The notes: generated by a model from the letters alone, not told the origin. A stretch of 64,000 nucleotides of DNA from Austropuccinia psidii (GCA_023105745.1 JALGQZ010000002.1:79005785-79069784), one strand, 5' to 3'. Positions 1-11,581 are shown, numbered from the stretch's first letter. Numbers and translations are program-made.

Positions 1-464
1 TTTTCAATCCTGGTGACATGATATGGCTTTCCTCCAAGAATATCAAATCAACCAGACCCACCAAAAAACTATCCGAAAGATGGTTGGGTCCTTTTCCAAT
101 CTTGAAGAAAGTCAGCTCCCATGCTTACCATCTCAAGCTTCCATCTCAATGGAAATCCATCCACCCAGTCTTCCATATCTCACTCTTGGAACCAGTAAAG
201 ACATCAACAATCCCAAATCGGCATCAAGAGCCTCCTCCTCCAATTACCATTGAAGAAGAAGAGGAATGGGAAGTTTCTCAAGTACTGTATTCTAAGCTCA
301 AGAGGAGAAATTTATGGTATCTGGTGGAATGGAAAGGTTTCAGTCAAGACCCAGAAAGATCCACTTGGGAACCAGCCAAAAAACTCAAGAATTGTACTGA
401 TCTTGTCAAAGATTTCCATTCTCTGTATCCTGACAAGCCAGGACCCAATTCTTCAAAAGCTTGA
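1..464 (+). CDS. 3' end of Ty3/gypsy polyprotein: integrase C-terminus and chromodomain (partial)
   Basis: The frame is open from base 3 at the window edge to the TGA at 462-464, so the true start lies to the left. The first half is the end of an integrase: WLGPF near base 80, then HPVFHISLLEP near base 160, which is typical of the C-terminal region of chromovirus integrases. The second half is a chromodomain, from EWEVSQVL (about base 265) through LWYLVEWKGF to STWEP. In this family the domain is thought to steer integration by binding modified histone tails. The same segment recurs at 8935-9455, where it carries a frameshift; this copy has none. The flanking LTR at 1260 follows it as a 3' LTR. 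Called a partial element rather than a host chromodomain gene because of that context. Confidence 0.85.
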   Translation, partial: FNPGDMIWLSSKNIKSTRPTKKLSERWLGPFPILKKVSSHAYHLKLPSQWKSIHPVFHISLLEPVKTSTIPNRHQEPPPPITIEEEEEWEVSQVLYSKLKRRNLWYLVEWKGFSQDPERSTWEPAKKLKNCTDLVKDFHSLYPDKPGPNSSKA

Positions 465-1259
465 TCTTTTATGGTGCTTGGTGGGGAGAGGAATTACCAA
501 ACGTAAGTCCCACTCCTGGTATGCACCTTTAGGGGTATTCTATCCCTCCTTGTTGTAAGCATCACCTTGGCCACTCTGTGAGCACTTTGCAATTTGGACA
601 CAAATTTGTTGGCCTGGCTTCAACACCAATTCCAAATTTATGGCCATTTTTCACTTGGGCAAATGGACCATTCAATTTCATTTTTCTTCCCAAGTTTTCC
701 ATTTCAAGACACTCCTTAATACAATTTATATTCTTATTTATGGCACTGGCAGGATTGGCAACTTCTAAAAGTAAGTTCCTCTCCTGGTGTGCACTTCCCT
801 GAGGGGTCTACAATCTGTCAAAACATCACCTTGGCCACTCTGTGAGCACCTGGAATCAAATTCTTTTATCCAGGTCCTTGGCCACTTTCAAAATCAACTG
901 TCATAATCTGTGATGAAGATTGGATTCCTCCTCGAAATTCATTTCTCTTTTATTTTTCTTTTTCTTTCTTTATATCTGTTTTTTTCTCTTTTATTATTTA
1001 TATTTTTCTCAAAATTCTTTTCTTATAACTCTTTAATGCCAAATCTTTACCTCAAATCACGTCTTCAACATTGTCAAAGCCAAATGTCAAGAGAAGACCA
1101 AGTCAACCTCAATTCATATGCCAACAAGCTTATCAGTTCAATTTTTCTTTTAAAGTATCAATGCCTCTGGAATCCCTCCGTCAAATCCATCTCAATAGCC
1201 TCAACAGGCTTCTACCTCATCTTGGTGCTCAGGAGCTCACCATTCAAGGTAGGGGATAC
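465..1259 (+). other. 3' untranslated region of the chromovirus
   Basis: About 0.8 kb between the chromodomain stop and the LTR. It holds two copies of a roughly 110-bp module (separate entry), a T-rich stretch at 930-1030, and a purine-rich end (AGGTAGGGGATAC) directly before the LTR that would serve as polypurine tract. No credible gene is present. Confidence 0.55.
470..849 (+). repeat. Duplicated 3'-UTR module (470-585 and 738-849)
   Basis: Both units start with a TATGGTGCTTGGTGGGGA-like purine-rich stretch (degraded in the second), continue with GTAAGT plus a CTCCTGGTGTGCAC-like block, and end in CATCACCTTGGCCACTCTGTG. The same pair occurs after the second chromodomain copy (9458-9897), so the duplication is a family property and not a local accident. 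Confidence 0.7.
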
Positions 1260-2881
1260 TGTCACAACCACAAGTTTGACCCTCCTCCTTGATGGTTGCG
1301 GCAATCCAACCTGGAGCCAAGTTGGGGCCAATTGGCCACGTCATATTATTTATGGCCCATTGGCCTCCTTTGGGTGTTCAATGGCTCTTACGCCACAACC
1401 CATTATAATGGCCTCAGGCCATATCCTGCCGTCATTGGCCGTCTTGGCCAATTCACACCTCACCAGCCCCCAGGCCTTCATCATTGATTTTGGGCCTGGG
1501 GGGTCCTTTATGTCTTCTAGGGGTCTCCAGGCCCCCCCTTTTCATTAGGGGGCCTTGGGCCATTTAGGCCCCCTATGGTCCATACGGTCCGTGGGCCGCG
1601 GTCCGCAGGCCTTTTAGGCCCCTTTTGGCCTAATCCAATGAGGGAAAAGGGGGCAACCACCTAGCCCCCAAGGCCAGGTGGGTCCAAACTACATCTGGGC
1701 CCACCTGAGCCAAAATTGACCATATTTCCCTTTGACCCAAAATTGGCCAAAAACGCCTTGGACACCTTTTTGGCCATAAATCACGTAGGACTCATTTTTG
1801 GCCCTGGACCACTAGGGACCAATATCTCTGGCAACCACCAGGGGCCACCAAATCAGTTCATCAAGTTTTTCCCTCAACTTAAGGAAGATTATTCCATTCC
1901 TCCATGCACCCCATACTCAAGGTTGCAGGAGTGGTGCATATATGGTGTTATATACCATTATGCACCATTTTTGCTCAGCAATTCAATGGTGACGTTTTCA
2001 GGACCCAATTCCACCTTCTCGACTAAAGGCACCAAAATCCAACGGCCATTTCAAAGGAGGATTTTTGGACTCATCAGTTTGGTAATCCATGGCCGCAAGC
2101 AGAAGATCATTCAAGGACTCCAACCACCTGGCTATGCAGGAGTTGGGTTGGTACTCTCATTCAGAATTCTTCCAAGGTTCATTCTCAGAGGTATTCCATC
2201 ATTTCAATCAGTTGTCAAGGCATCAAGTATTTCAATACTCCTTGGACAGCTCAATTGGTTCATACAGGCGGCAATCAATCAACCTGTATGTACTTGGCCC
2301 AATTGGGCCAATTCATATTCCACTGTGGGAATTCAATCACACAGTTCAAATTCAAGATGGCCAGAACTGTATTGGCCCAATTCGGACAATACAGCCGGTG
2401 ATCCACCTTCAGGATCAATCTTTCAATTTTTCACATATACTGGCCACCTTTCAGCACCTGGGGACTTTTTCCCCAGTTAATTAATCTATTGGATTTATTT
2501 TTATCCTTATTTTCTTTTACATTATTAAATTTAATACTGATAATCTTAAGTCAGTCATTAGCACCCTTTTCTCTTTCTTTCTTTGCCTGTCAGTGGATAT
2601 TGGTGGTCATATCCTTTACTAATTCCATTGTTCTTTCTGGCAGGTTGAAACAGTGAATTGAGGATTCACTTGGTTGGCTTCTTGGCTTTTGGCTTCCTTT
2701 TATTTTGGCCTCTGGCTTCACTCTTCTTATTCTTTGTTATCTTTGGCATATTTGTCCTTTCTCTTATTCCTGCTTAAGAAATATATTCCATAGTATTTCT
2801 TATCATCTTTTGGGGCCCTCCAAGTGAGTTCTTGATTCCTGAGTGCCAGGCCCTCTTGCTTCCATAAGAGCCCTTGTGACA
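1260..2881 (+). mobile_element. LTR of the gypsy chromovirus
   Basis: It begins TGTCACAACCAC right after the GGGGATAC purine tract and ends CCCTTGTGACA. The last 430 bp match the LTRs at 34007-34751 and 62788-63515, including a CTGGGG...CCCCAG stem-loop (2458-2476), the AGGTTGAAACAGTG block near 2642 and the final GAGCCC.TGTGACA. The 5' two-thirds is family-specific and unusually rich in GGCC. The 3' boundary rests on comparison with two other copies, and no target duplication was identified. Two long open frames inside it (910-1548, 1716-2480) look accidental. Confidence 0.6.
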
Positions 2882-3345
2882 AATTGATTCTTATCATTCC
2901 CTAATCATTTCTGAGCATCTCAATTTCATTTTCAATTTTTTTATTAAATAAAACTTTTCTTTTGTTTGCATATGCAGGTATTGTTAAAAATTTTCATTTA
3001 TTGGTTGATTGATTGGGGTTTATTTTGGTTATTTCTTCAGCAATGAATGATTTGGTTTGGATTGGACTTATTGACTGATTTAATTCCTCAAGATAGCTGA
3101 TTATCTTCAAGAATCAATTGATTATTGATTATTGAATTGTTTAAGGCTCCTTGATATTTGATTTGAATTGACAGTTGATATCAAATGAATTAATTTATTG
3201 ATTGACTGAATTTAATTTCACCTCAAGACTTTTGATTGATTCCTCAAGATTCATCAAGGATTTCATTGATATTGATTTGACCAAGTTTTTGATTCCTTAT
3301 TTTCAAGTACCATCAAGTTATTTCTTATTTTTTCATAATTCCAGT
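2882..3345 (+). other. Chromovirus leader
   Basis: Untranslated leader between LTR and gag, rich in short ATTGATTG-like repeats. It aligns with 63655-64000 at the other end of the window. A likely splice acceptor (TTTGTTTGCATATGCAG, ending near 2978) matches TTTGTTTATTCAG near 63752; with the GTGAGT near 2824 it could bound a leader intron. Confidence 0.45.
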
Positions 3346-3974
3346 TCAACATAGCCCCCCAGCCAAGAATACAAGATCTCAAAGACATGAAGCTGTCCTT
3401 ACTCCTATAGCAAGGGCTCCTCTTGCCCGCACACCATCAGTTCATCAACTGATTGAAAATTTGGACAGAGGATCACCAATAGAAGGAGAGGCACCCTTAC
3501 AAGAATTGGAGATTGGGGAGAAAGGGCTTACATTAATTTTTATAGAAGAGGATTGGCATCAAGATTATTAGACCAGCTGGCTTCTCACCCTGGAACTCTT
3601 GACACTCTTCAAGAACTTGTGGATGTCACCCTGGAACTATATATAAGGTACCATGAGAGGAAGAAGAAAAAGGGTGGCAATCAAGAAAAGAAACCTCCTG
3701 TCCCTGGCTCCAATCCCTCAAGGCTCTTCTTCAAAAAGGCCTCACAATTAGAAGAATAAGAAGGGAAAACAATTTAAATCTTCAAAAGAAATCCCTCATG
3801 CTTCTCTCCTCAATAAGGACGATAAATTAATTGGTTCTGAAAAGGAGAGGAGGATCAAAGAAGGATTCTGTACTCATTGTGGTGGGAAACACCCAGTTTA
3901 AAAATGCTTCAAGAGACCCCAGAACAAGCCTGGATCATCAGAAGGCTTCCCTAGAAAGCAGGGAAAAGCCTGAG
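3346..3974 (+). pseudogene. Broken gag of the chromovirus
   Basis: Pieces of a gag protein in shifted frames. An N-terminal, Arg/Pro-rich part (3350-3540) is joined by a large internal deletion to the C-terminal part of the capsid region (3553-3759; RLLDQLASHPGTLDTLQELV). A CCHC zinc knuckle follows (CTHCGGKHPV near 3872) in which a stop codon precedes the last Cys. The central capsid region is missing. The family resembles, from memory, gag proteins repeated many times in Austropuccinia psidii. It cannot make a functional capsid. Confidence 0.7.
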
Positions 3975-3987
3975 TGGAAATCATGAT

Positions 3988-5340
3988 GTGTTCAATTGCT
4001 CTCACCTATCTCCTTCAAGAGCAAAATTGTGCACTCTGAATACTAGTGTCAAGAAATCTTTAAAATTTCATATTTTTTCTTCTGTCTATGATATTTTTGA
4101 AGATATTCTCATTGATTCTGGTGCTACAAACTCTTTTATTGCAAAGAATTCTGTTCTCAAGTACTCATTGACTGTGTCAGAGATCCCTGAAAAGATTCCT
4201 CTTTTCATTCTGTATTCAAATGAATCCCCTACCTTGTTCATCACTCATTATACAAAGTGGGTAATTGACTTTCCTTCCTTCCCAAGCTTTGTATGGGACT
4301 TTTTTTATCATAGATTCACCCAAGGGAGAAGACATAATATTGGGCTATGATTTACTATACCATTTTAATTTCATTATTGATTGAAAAATGGATTGATCAC
4401 CTATGATTATAGTCATAAGGATTCTAATGGTACTTAATCTTCTACTAGTAATGTCTGAGCCACTTCTGTCAACAGTGTTTCTCTGGTTGGTTAACTAAAG
4501 ACACCTTCCCTTCCTCCTTCTGTTCATATCTCTTCGATAATTCCCTCTCAGTCATTACTTCCATCAAGAGATGAAGTCTTCAAAGGGATAAAAAATGTTG
4601 TAGATGTTTCTATATCTTCACTTGATCTCTTTCAAGGGGATATAGACCTTCCTCCTTTATCCTTTCATGCCTCCCTGGAGGAGCAGTGGGATGAGGAGGA
4701 AGAGCCAGAAGAGATTGAAACTGTGCTGAAGGTAATCCCTCCTGCTTATCACCAATATTTGGATATATTCTCCAAGGTGAAAGCATAGAAACTTCCTCCA
4801 CACTGCACCTGTGATTGTCATATCAAATCCAAGGGTCTTCTACCTCTGGTTGGTGCTATCTACTCATTATCAAGTCAAGAGTCAGAAACACTATGTGCCT
4901 AAATTTCAGAGAATTTAGAGAAAGGTTTCATTAGGCCAAGCTGCTCTTCAACAGAAGCACCTTTCCTCTTTGTCAAGAAAAAGGATGGTGGCCTTTGTGT
5001 GTGTGTTTACTACTGAAAACTAAATGCTTTCACTAGGAAGAACAGGTATCCTGTTCCTCCTATGAACCAACTTCTTACCATATTCAACGATTCAACTATC
5101 TTCTTCAAGATAGATCTGCGCGGTCCATATAATCTCCTGAGAATCAAAGAGGGGGATGAGCACTTAACTGCCTTTAAAACCAAATATGGTAGTTATGCCA
5201 TTTGGCCTTACCAATGCTCCTGCTTCTTTCCAGAATCTTGTGAATGATATATTTGTAGATTTCTTGGAAATTTTTGTTGTAGTTTATTGAGATGATATTA
5301 TGGTCTTCTCCAGTTCTGAGGAGAAACATGTCCAACATGT
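3988..5340 (+). pseudogene. Broken pol, first part: protease and reverse transcriptase
   Basis: The aspartic protease core LIDSGATNSFI lies near 4110-4140 in a 120-codon open stretch. After a frameshift near 4350 come the linker and the first half of reverse transcriptase: FVKKKDGG near 4970, RYPVPPMNQLL near 5047, and IDLRGPYNLLRI near 5111 holding the first catalytic Asp. Stops and frameshifts are scattered throughout. The gene is cut at 5340, just after the region that should hold the catalytic YxDD box (here decayed), by an LTR fragment of an unrelated Ty3 family. About 80 codons of the polymerase are also missing before it resumes at 7377. Non-functional. Confidence 0.8.
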
Positions 5341-7376
5341 TGTGATCCTGTGAGGTATATATGACATACCCATAAGGCCACAAATAGCTTCATATACAGC
5401 TGATTTAGTCTTTAACAGAATTTCCGGTTGAAATTAAAATAAAAAATAGCAAAAAATAAGTATAGATTTCTTTGGATAAACAAAGTTATAATTATTATGT
5501 CATTTTTGGATTCTACACCAAATATAACCTAGGGTACACCCATAGGGTGTTATACCCAAAAATGCTGATTTATTAAGTTATTGGAAGTTTTAAGAATCTC
5601 ATACTACTAGTGTAGTTTTGTTAACACTTTTTTAAAACTGTTAAATTTAAGGTTGCATAAGGTTTGTGCAAACTTACCAAAATTTTAGTTGAAATTGAGG
5701 TCTTGTGTATATTTACTGAATTGGCTAAGGATTTGCCATACAGGATGTAACTCCTGTGTGGGCTCAATTCAAAGGTTTTTAAAGCCATAGTATGGCTTTA
5801 AATAAATAAAAGGACAAAATCCACACAAAAAAGGTGGGACAAAGGAAAAAGACCAAACAGAGCTGGGGTACCCAACTTTTTGGATCTGCAAGGATTCAAT
5901 TAAGGTTGTCCACATGTATTGAAGGATTTTCCATCTTCTTTAAGCTTTAACATTAGACTTTGATCCAACCTTGAAGATTAAGCTGTTTTTATCCCAATTT
6001 GGACAGGAATTTCAAGCTTCCAAAGGGTAAATCCCAATATGGAAGCTTGAAATTAGTGTTTCAGAGCTTTAAAAGCTTAATTAAGGTTAAAAATTCAAAG
6101 GTAAAAGCATCAAAACCTTATCAAAAGTTAAGGTTTAGTGTGCATTTCTATTTTATTTGGAAAAATAGCAGTAACTTCAAAAATTCATCAAAAATCCAAA
6201 TATCAATGGATTTGCTTGAAATTTTCAAGCAGCTTACAATTAAATATTATTTACGTATACATTTAATTTGAAGTATCTTTTATAAACAGCTTTTATTTGT
6301 AATTAGCCTGGAAACTTACTCTATTAATTATACTTAGAGAAAATTAAGATTTCTTTAAAAATTAATTAAAAATTGAGTTTAAAATATTTTTGCTTTAAGC
6401 TTTACTTTTAAGCTGTTCATGTGATGAAGCTTGATATAAATCAAATTATTTTATATTAAAACTTAAAATAACTAACTTAAATGAGGATTAAAGTTACTTG
6501 GAGTGAAGAATAGCACCAGTAACTTTAAATTGGAATTAAAAATAAGTTACCTTAAGCTAAGAGCTTTATTTTTAAGCATGGGTTTTCAGTTTTGACCTTA
6601 TAAAAAACTCTATATCCATTATGAATCATGAGAGATTCTCTGAAGACATAAAAAGAGTCTATTAATCACTGTTTTTGTCAATCAAATCAATTCAATCAAG
6701 CCCAATCATATTAGACATTTAAACAGGTAAAGCTTTATTACATATAAAATATTATTATCAAAGTAATTATCAAGTTATTTTATTCTTTATTAATTTTAAA
6801 TTGAAGAATTGAAATCATAGAATTCAGATTATTGTTTTAATTACCAATAATATATCTTATTTTATAAAATTATTGTCTTTAAAATATCTTTTAAAATCCA
6901 CAAATTCCTCTTCAAAACTCTTTAATCATATTTTTTATTATAGAAAATTGTTTTATCTTTTCAAATATTTGTTTTTGGCACGTTTTCAACTTATAATAAT
7001 TATTTAATATATGAACTGTTGTATTTGACTTGTTGTATTAAATATATATTATAAGTGAGTTTTTTTCTAAAATTCTATAATTTGTTTATCTATTATTAGT
7101 TTTTTTATATAGAAATTTCTATAAGAATTATATATGCACAGTGTGTTTTATAAGTTATTTTTATAAATAATATTTATATTATTCATAAGTGGTTAGATAT
7201 TTTCATTTTCCATGTGTAATTGTCTCATTAAGAGCTTTACACTTATTATTGTTATAAATGCCAGTGACTAAAAAAATAATAGAATAATTATAATTTAATA
7301 TAATTATCAATACTTTTTTATTATTGTATTATATAATCATAATTAAATATATTTTTGAATATAATTATTTCATTTA
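5341..7376 (+). mobile_element. Old solo LTR fragment of the tandem-element family
   Basis: It starts TGTGATCCTGTGAGG, matching the LTR start at 11582, and stays alignable over almost the whole 2.19-kb LTR but with many substitutions and small indels. The last 110 bp or so (ending CAAACCTTACA in intact copies) are missing, so it is a 3'-truncated solo LTR. It sits inside the chromovirus reverse transcriptase. The ATG-free stretch seen in the young LTRs has gained four ATGs here, one by change of CACGTG to CATGTG. Confidence 0.8.
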
Positions 7377-9455
7377 AAAATTACTTTAAAAAAATCACTG
7401 CTCCCACTTACCTTCTCAAAAAATATTCTCCTTTTATCTTCAATGAGGAAGCTCTCAGTAAGTCTCAAATACTTAAAGAAGCTTTCACCACTGCTTCTAT
7501 CCTTTCCCATTTTAAACCTTCTCTACCAACTATTGTAGAGACTGATTCTTCTCATTATTCCTTGGGTTCTTTACTGAGTCAGGTGAATGACTCCGGAAAG
7601 CACCCCATTGAATTTGATAGTTGCAAGCTCCTCCCAGCTGAGCTGAACTATGAAATCCATGACAAGGCACTACTTGGCATAGTTTGGGCTTTTCTTCTTT
7701 CTCTTTCCAATCCTTTTGAGTTCTTGAAAGACCACTCTTCTCTTCAGTATTTCATGTCTTCCAAAGTTCTTACTTGTTGTCAGGCCTGTTGGGCTTGATT
7801 CCTTTCTGAGTTTCATTTCACCATCACTGACTGCCAAGGAAGGCTGGCCACTTTACCAGATTCTTTTCACGCTGGGACGACCTGTACCCAGAGAGGGGGG
7901 TGAACTTCATCAGCAAGAATCCTCAAAATTTTCATCAAGTAATCAAGAAAGATAGAATTCAAGAGTCAAGATTCTTCTCAATTAAGGTCAAAATACTCTC
8001 AGATTTAGGTGAACAGATTCAAAAAGAAGTATGGCAAGACAAAGACTAAAAGGAAATACTTAATAAACTAGCAAGAGGTGAATCAGTTTCAGATTATACT
8101 CTTGAACCTCAAGGCAAGCTATTGTTATTCAAAGATAGAGTGGTAATCCCAAGCAATGAAGAAATCCAACTCAAGATTCTTCAAAAGCGTCATGAATCAC
8201 CATCCTGGCCAGGAGAAGACCCGCAAGCTCATCAGCAGGAATCTTTATGTGGCTGGAGTGAATCAATTCATTAAGGAATATATGTCCTCATGTCAGAAAT
8301 GTTCAAGGAACAAGAACATTCATCATAAGAAGTTTGTATTACTCAAGCCTCTTGAAGTTCCATCTGGTCCTTGGAATTAATTATCAATGGACTTTATCAC
8401 TCAATTGCCCTGGTAAAACAACTTTGATTCAATTCTAGTAGTTGTGGACAGGTTCTCAAAAATAGCAATCTTCATTCCAGCTTATGGAACAATCACTGCC
8501 CTGGACTTAGCTCAAATCTTCATTAACCATGTCTTTTCCAAACATGGTCTTCCATCCAGTATTGTTAGTGATAGAGGATCTTTATTTATTTCATCATTTT
8601 GGACTCAATTATGTCAGCAGATCAAGATATCAAGAGATTTTTGAACTGCCTTTCACCCTGAAACAGATTGACAGATAGAGAGGGTAAATAAGATTATAGA
8701 ACAGTATCTTCAGATGTATGTCTGTTACCATCAAGATTACTGGCACACCTGGCTCCCCCTGGCTGAATTTGCCTATAATGATGCAGAACACCCATCAACA
8801 AATCAATCAAATTTTTCACCATTTATGGAAGAAATCTCAGCTTTGAATTAATCCATGTCTCTCAAGACTCACCTGCTGGAAAGTTATCAACAAAACTCCA
8901 ATCAGTACAGCAAGCAGTAAAAGGAGAATTAGAGTTGGCAATAAGGAGATTCCACAAGTATGCAGATAGAAATGGGATGATTCCACCTGATTTCCAACCT
9001 ATGGACAAGGTATGGCTAGCTTGCAAGAATATCAATACTAAAAACCCCAACAAGAAGCTCTCAGAGAGATGGCTGGGACCTTTTGAAGTCTTGAAGAAAG
9101 TTGGAAGCCATGCATACCACCTAAAGTTTCCTTTTCAATGGAAGTCAGTTCACCCTGTCTTCCATGTGTCATTACTAGAACCGGTCAAGCAGTCAAGTAA
9201 CCCCAATTGAAATCAATTTCTACCACCACCACCAATCCTAGTGGAGAAGCAAGGAGAATGGAAATTGGCTCAGGTTCTGGACTAAAAACTCAAAGAGGTA
9301 AATTATGGTATCTTCTAGAGTGGAAAGGATTCAGTGAAGACCCAGAAAGAGCAACTTGGGAACCAACTTCCAAACTTAAAAAATCACCAGACGTTTTAGA
9401 AGATTTTCACTCATTGTATACTGACAAGTCTGGCCCAAATAGCTTGAGAGTTTAA
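7377..9455 (+). pseudogene. Broken pol, second part: RNase H, integrase, chromodomain
   Basis: The gene resumes at about 7377 with the end of reverse transcriptase and an RNase H (ETDSSHYSLGSLLSQ near 7540). The His/Cys zinc domain of integrase is seen at 8190-8330 (HPGQEKTRKLI ... CQKCSRNKN). The integrase core includes MDFITQLP near 8389, VSDRGSLFISSFW near 8564 and FHPETD near 8652. Its C-terminal domain (WLGPFEVLKK) and chromodomain (WYLLEWKGF) are split by a frameshift around 9207. There are numerous stops: one between FHPETD and QIERV, several at 8850-8930. It is the 3' half of the element broken at 5341. Confidence 0.8.
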
Positions 9456-10179
9456 ATTATGGTGCTTGGTGGGGATTGGAGTTTAGGAAAGTAAGTTCCT
9501 CTCCTGGCATGCACCTTTAAGGGGTTATTCTACCCAAATATGCTGTAAGCATCACCCTGGCCAATTTGTGAGAACTTGTCAATTTCTTTGGACAGTATTA
9601 GAAGACCTTGAAACATCAATACCCTCAAATTTGAACTTTTCATCAAGATATGGCCAAATTGTCTCTTTTATTGATCATTTTCCTTTTTATTTTCTTTCAT
9701 ATTTTATTCTTCCAAATTATGCCATTTGTTATTATTCAAGAAATTCCTTAACTTAAATTCATTTATGGAAAGGTTTTCCATTGTATTATGGTGCTTGGTG
9801 GGGAGTGGAAGTTATGAAGGTAAGTTCCATCTCCTGGTATGCATCCCAGAGGTTTATACTTCTTGTAAAACATCACATTGGCCACTCTGTGAGAATCAAA
9901 TTCTTGGTTTTTATCTTTCAGAAAGTTCATGGCCAAAATCAAGCAACTCACAACAAGAAGGACAAACCTCAGGAATTTCTTTATTTATTCTTCTTTACTC
10001 TATTTTTCTCTCAATTTATTTTCTTTCTTTACTTGTATAATTTTGTTCTCTTTTATTTCTTTATAAATAAGCAGCATCTCCTCCAATATCATTTATTGGG
10101 AGGTTCCATTTATTTTTCATTTTTAGTAGTTATAAGAGTGGGGATAAAGCCCAAACAAAAAACAAACAGGAGAAATTAA
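9456..10179 (+). other. 3' untranslated region of the second chromovirus copy
   Basis: Contains the two-unit 3'-UTR module (9458-9575 and 9784-9897) and T-rich sequence. No LTR follows; the next recognisable sequence is an oppositely oriented broken gene, so the 3' LTR has been lost or displaced. Confidence 0.5.
9458..9897 (+). repeat. Duplicated 3'-UTR module, second element
   Basis: Two units (9458-9575 and 9784-9897) match those at 470-849. Each has the GGTGCTTGGTGGGGA start, a GTAAGTTCC block and a terminal CATCAC..TGGCCA..TGTGAGA block. Spacing between units is about 325 bp here against 268 bp in the first element. Confidence 0.7.
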
Positions 10180-11403
10180 ACTAGTTATCTCTACCCAATT
10201 AATCAAATGTTCTCTGGAAGTCATGAATGAATTCATCCTCATAGCAGGAAAACTTTGCATCCATCTCCTCAGAAGCAGTACCAGGAGTAGTCCTATTATT
10301 AGCATACTCAATCACCTCCCTACTATTTCTATCAACTCTTATAAATAACCTGGACACATAATATTGAAATTCATTGGCGATATTTGGATCCTCTCTGGTG
10401 ACCCAGATAGGCCAACATTCCCTTCACTGAAACACTTGGGTGGAAGGAACCGGAAAAGGTCATCAGTCTTCCCTTCTTTTACTGGAACTGACCACAGGTT
10501 TGAGTTGTTGGGAGGTGACCATGGGGGAATTTCTGGGCTGAGGAATGGGTGATGGTCTTGTTGTTGGAACCAAGACAGGCCTAGAATTGGAAGGACTTGG
10601 TGAATGAGAAGGAATGGTGGGAAATTTCTGGGGTTAATGCATACTAGTTGACTTTGGAATATTTTGGAAGAAGGTTTAGAAGGTGAAGTACTGGGAAGGT
10701 GTCCAGTAGAGCTAAGTACCACTTCAACTTCTTAACCATCCAGTTCATAACTACTTTCAGCATCAGGATTGGGTGCAAAATTTGAAATTCATCTTATTCT
10801 TTTCACAACTCCTTCAGTATTGATCCATGAGATGCGGACTTCTGGGCTGGAATAAATTGGCCTACCACCAACTGGGATGGGCCCTCCAACATTAGTCCAC
10901 CTGGCCACATCCCTTTGCCTAGAACTAGTCACTATATGAAGATTTCAGCAATCAATTAAATCAAGAAATTCACCAGACTCACAATTAGAATACTCTGAAG
11001 TACCATAAGGAGTAGGGGCCTCATAAACTGGGAACTCCTTCCCAAAAAGTCCATCTTTCTTATTCCATAAATATCCTCTGACATTGGGATCTAATGGTCC
11101 ACTATGACAACATGGCTTCTTCCCAACAAAGCATAAATGGAACTTTGAAGACCTTGGATTGTAATGTTGAAAACAATCCTTTCCTTTGACCAAAAACTTG
11201 GTACAAGCAGGATCAAGAACTTCAACTGCTTTATAACCATCATAGGTTTGGGAAGGATCAAAGTGACAAGAAGAAGCCATTGACCAAGGTGAATCCGATT
11301 GACTGAGAATGCCAGTACCACAAAGTACAGAAGGTGATGGTGCAGAAGGAGAAGATTCAATGAGTTCAGTCAGTTTGGAACTCATGACTAAGGATTTGTG
11401 CAA
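10180..11403 (-). pseudogene. Broken rust repeat-family gene with Zn2Cys6-like cysteine pattern
   Basis: Read on the minus strand from the ATG at 11403. The first 135 residues or so are open: a Ser/Pro-rich N-terminus, then FDPSQTYDGYKAVEVLDPAC and a cysteine region, then GYLWNKKDGLFGKEFPV. Cys spacing fits the fungal Zn(II)2Cys6 pattern C-x2-C-x6-C-x10-C-x2-C-x6-C, except that the second and fourth cysteines are Phe, each one base away. A 51-nt intron (10932-10982, GTGAGT...TAG on the minus strand) joins YSN to SRQRDVARWTN. Downstream the Pro/Ser-rich linker and acidic C-terminal region carry stops and frame changes. From memory this matches a protein family present in very many copies in Austropuccinia psidii; its role is unknown, possibly a mobile-element protein. 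Confidence 0.6.
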
Positions 11404-11576
11404 GCAGAAGAATTCAAGACATCAGAATAATGCACTTCAAGCCTCAAAACATTCATCAAGGAAGTGGGTCATACCTCAGTTATGGCCCCCTTCAAAGTCC
11501 TCAAAAGTGAAGATCCTGGTCTTCTTGGGGTTAAGGCACTACGCAGGGCCTCCCCTTCAGCTTTGGGGAGGTCAGG
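11404..11576. other. Flank of the tandem retroelement
   Basis: Sequence upstream of the broken minus-strand gene. It contains no open frame of note and ends in the target site of the tandem element; the interrupted sequence continues at 31398. Confidence 0.4.
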
Positions 11577-11581
11577 TTATT

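Noticed and set aside
910..2480. Two long plus-strand open frames (212 and 254 codons) around and inside the LTR at 1260
   Set aside because: No domain or family resemblance, odd composition, one spans the LTR border. The region is GC-richer and so has fewer chance stops.
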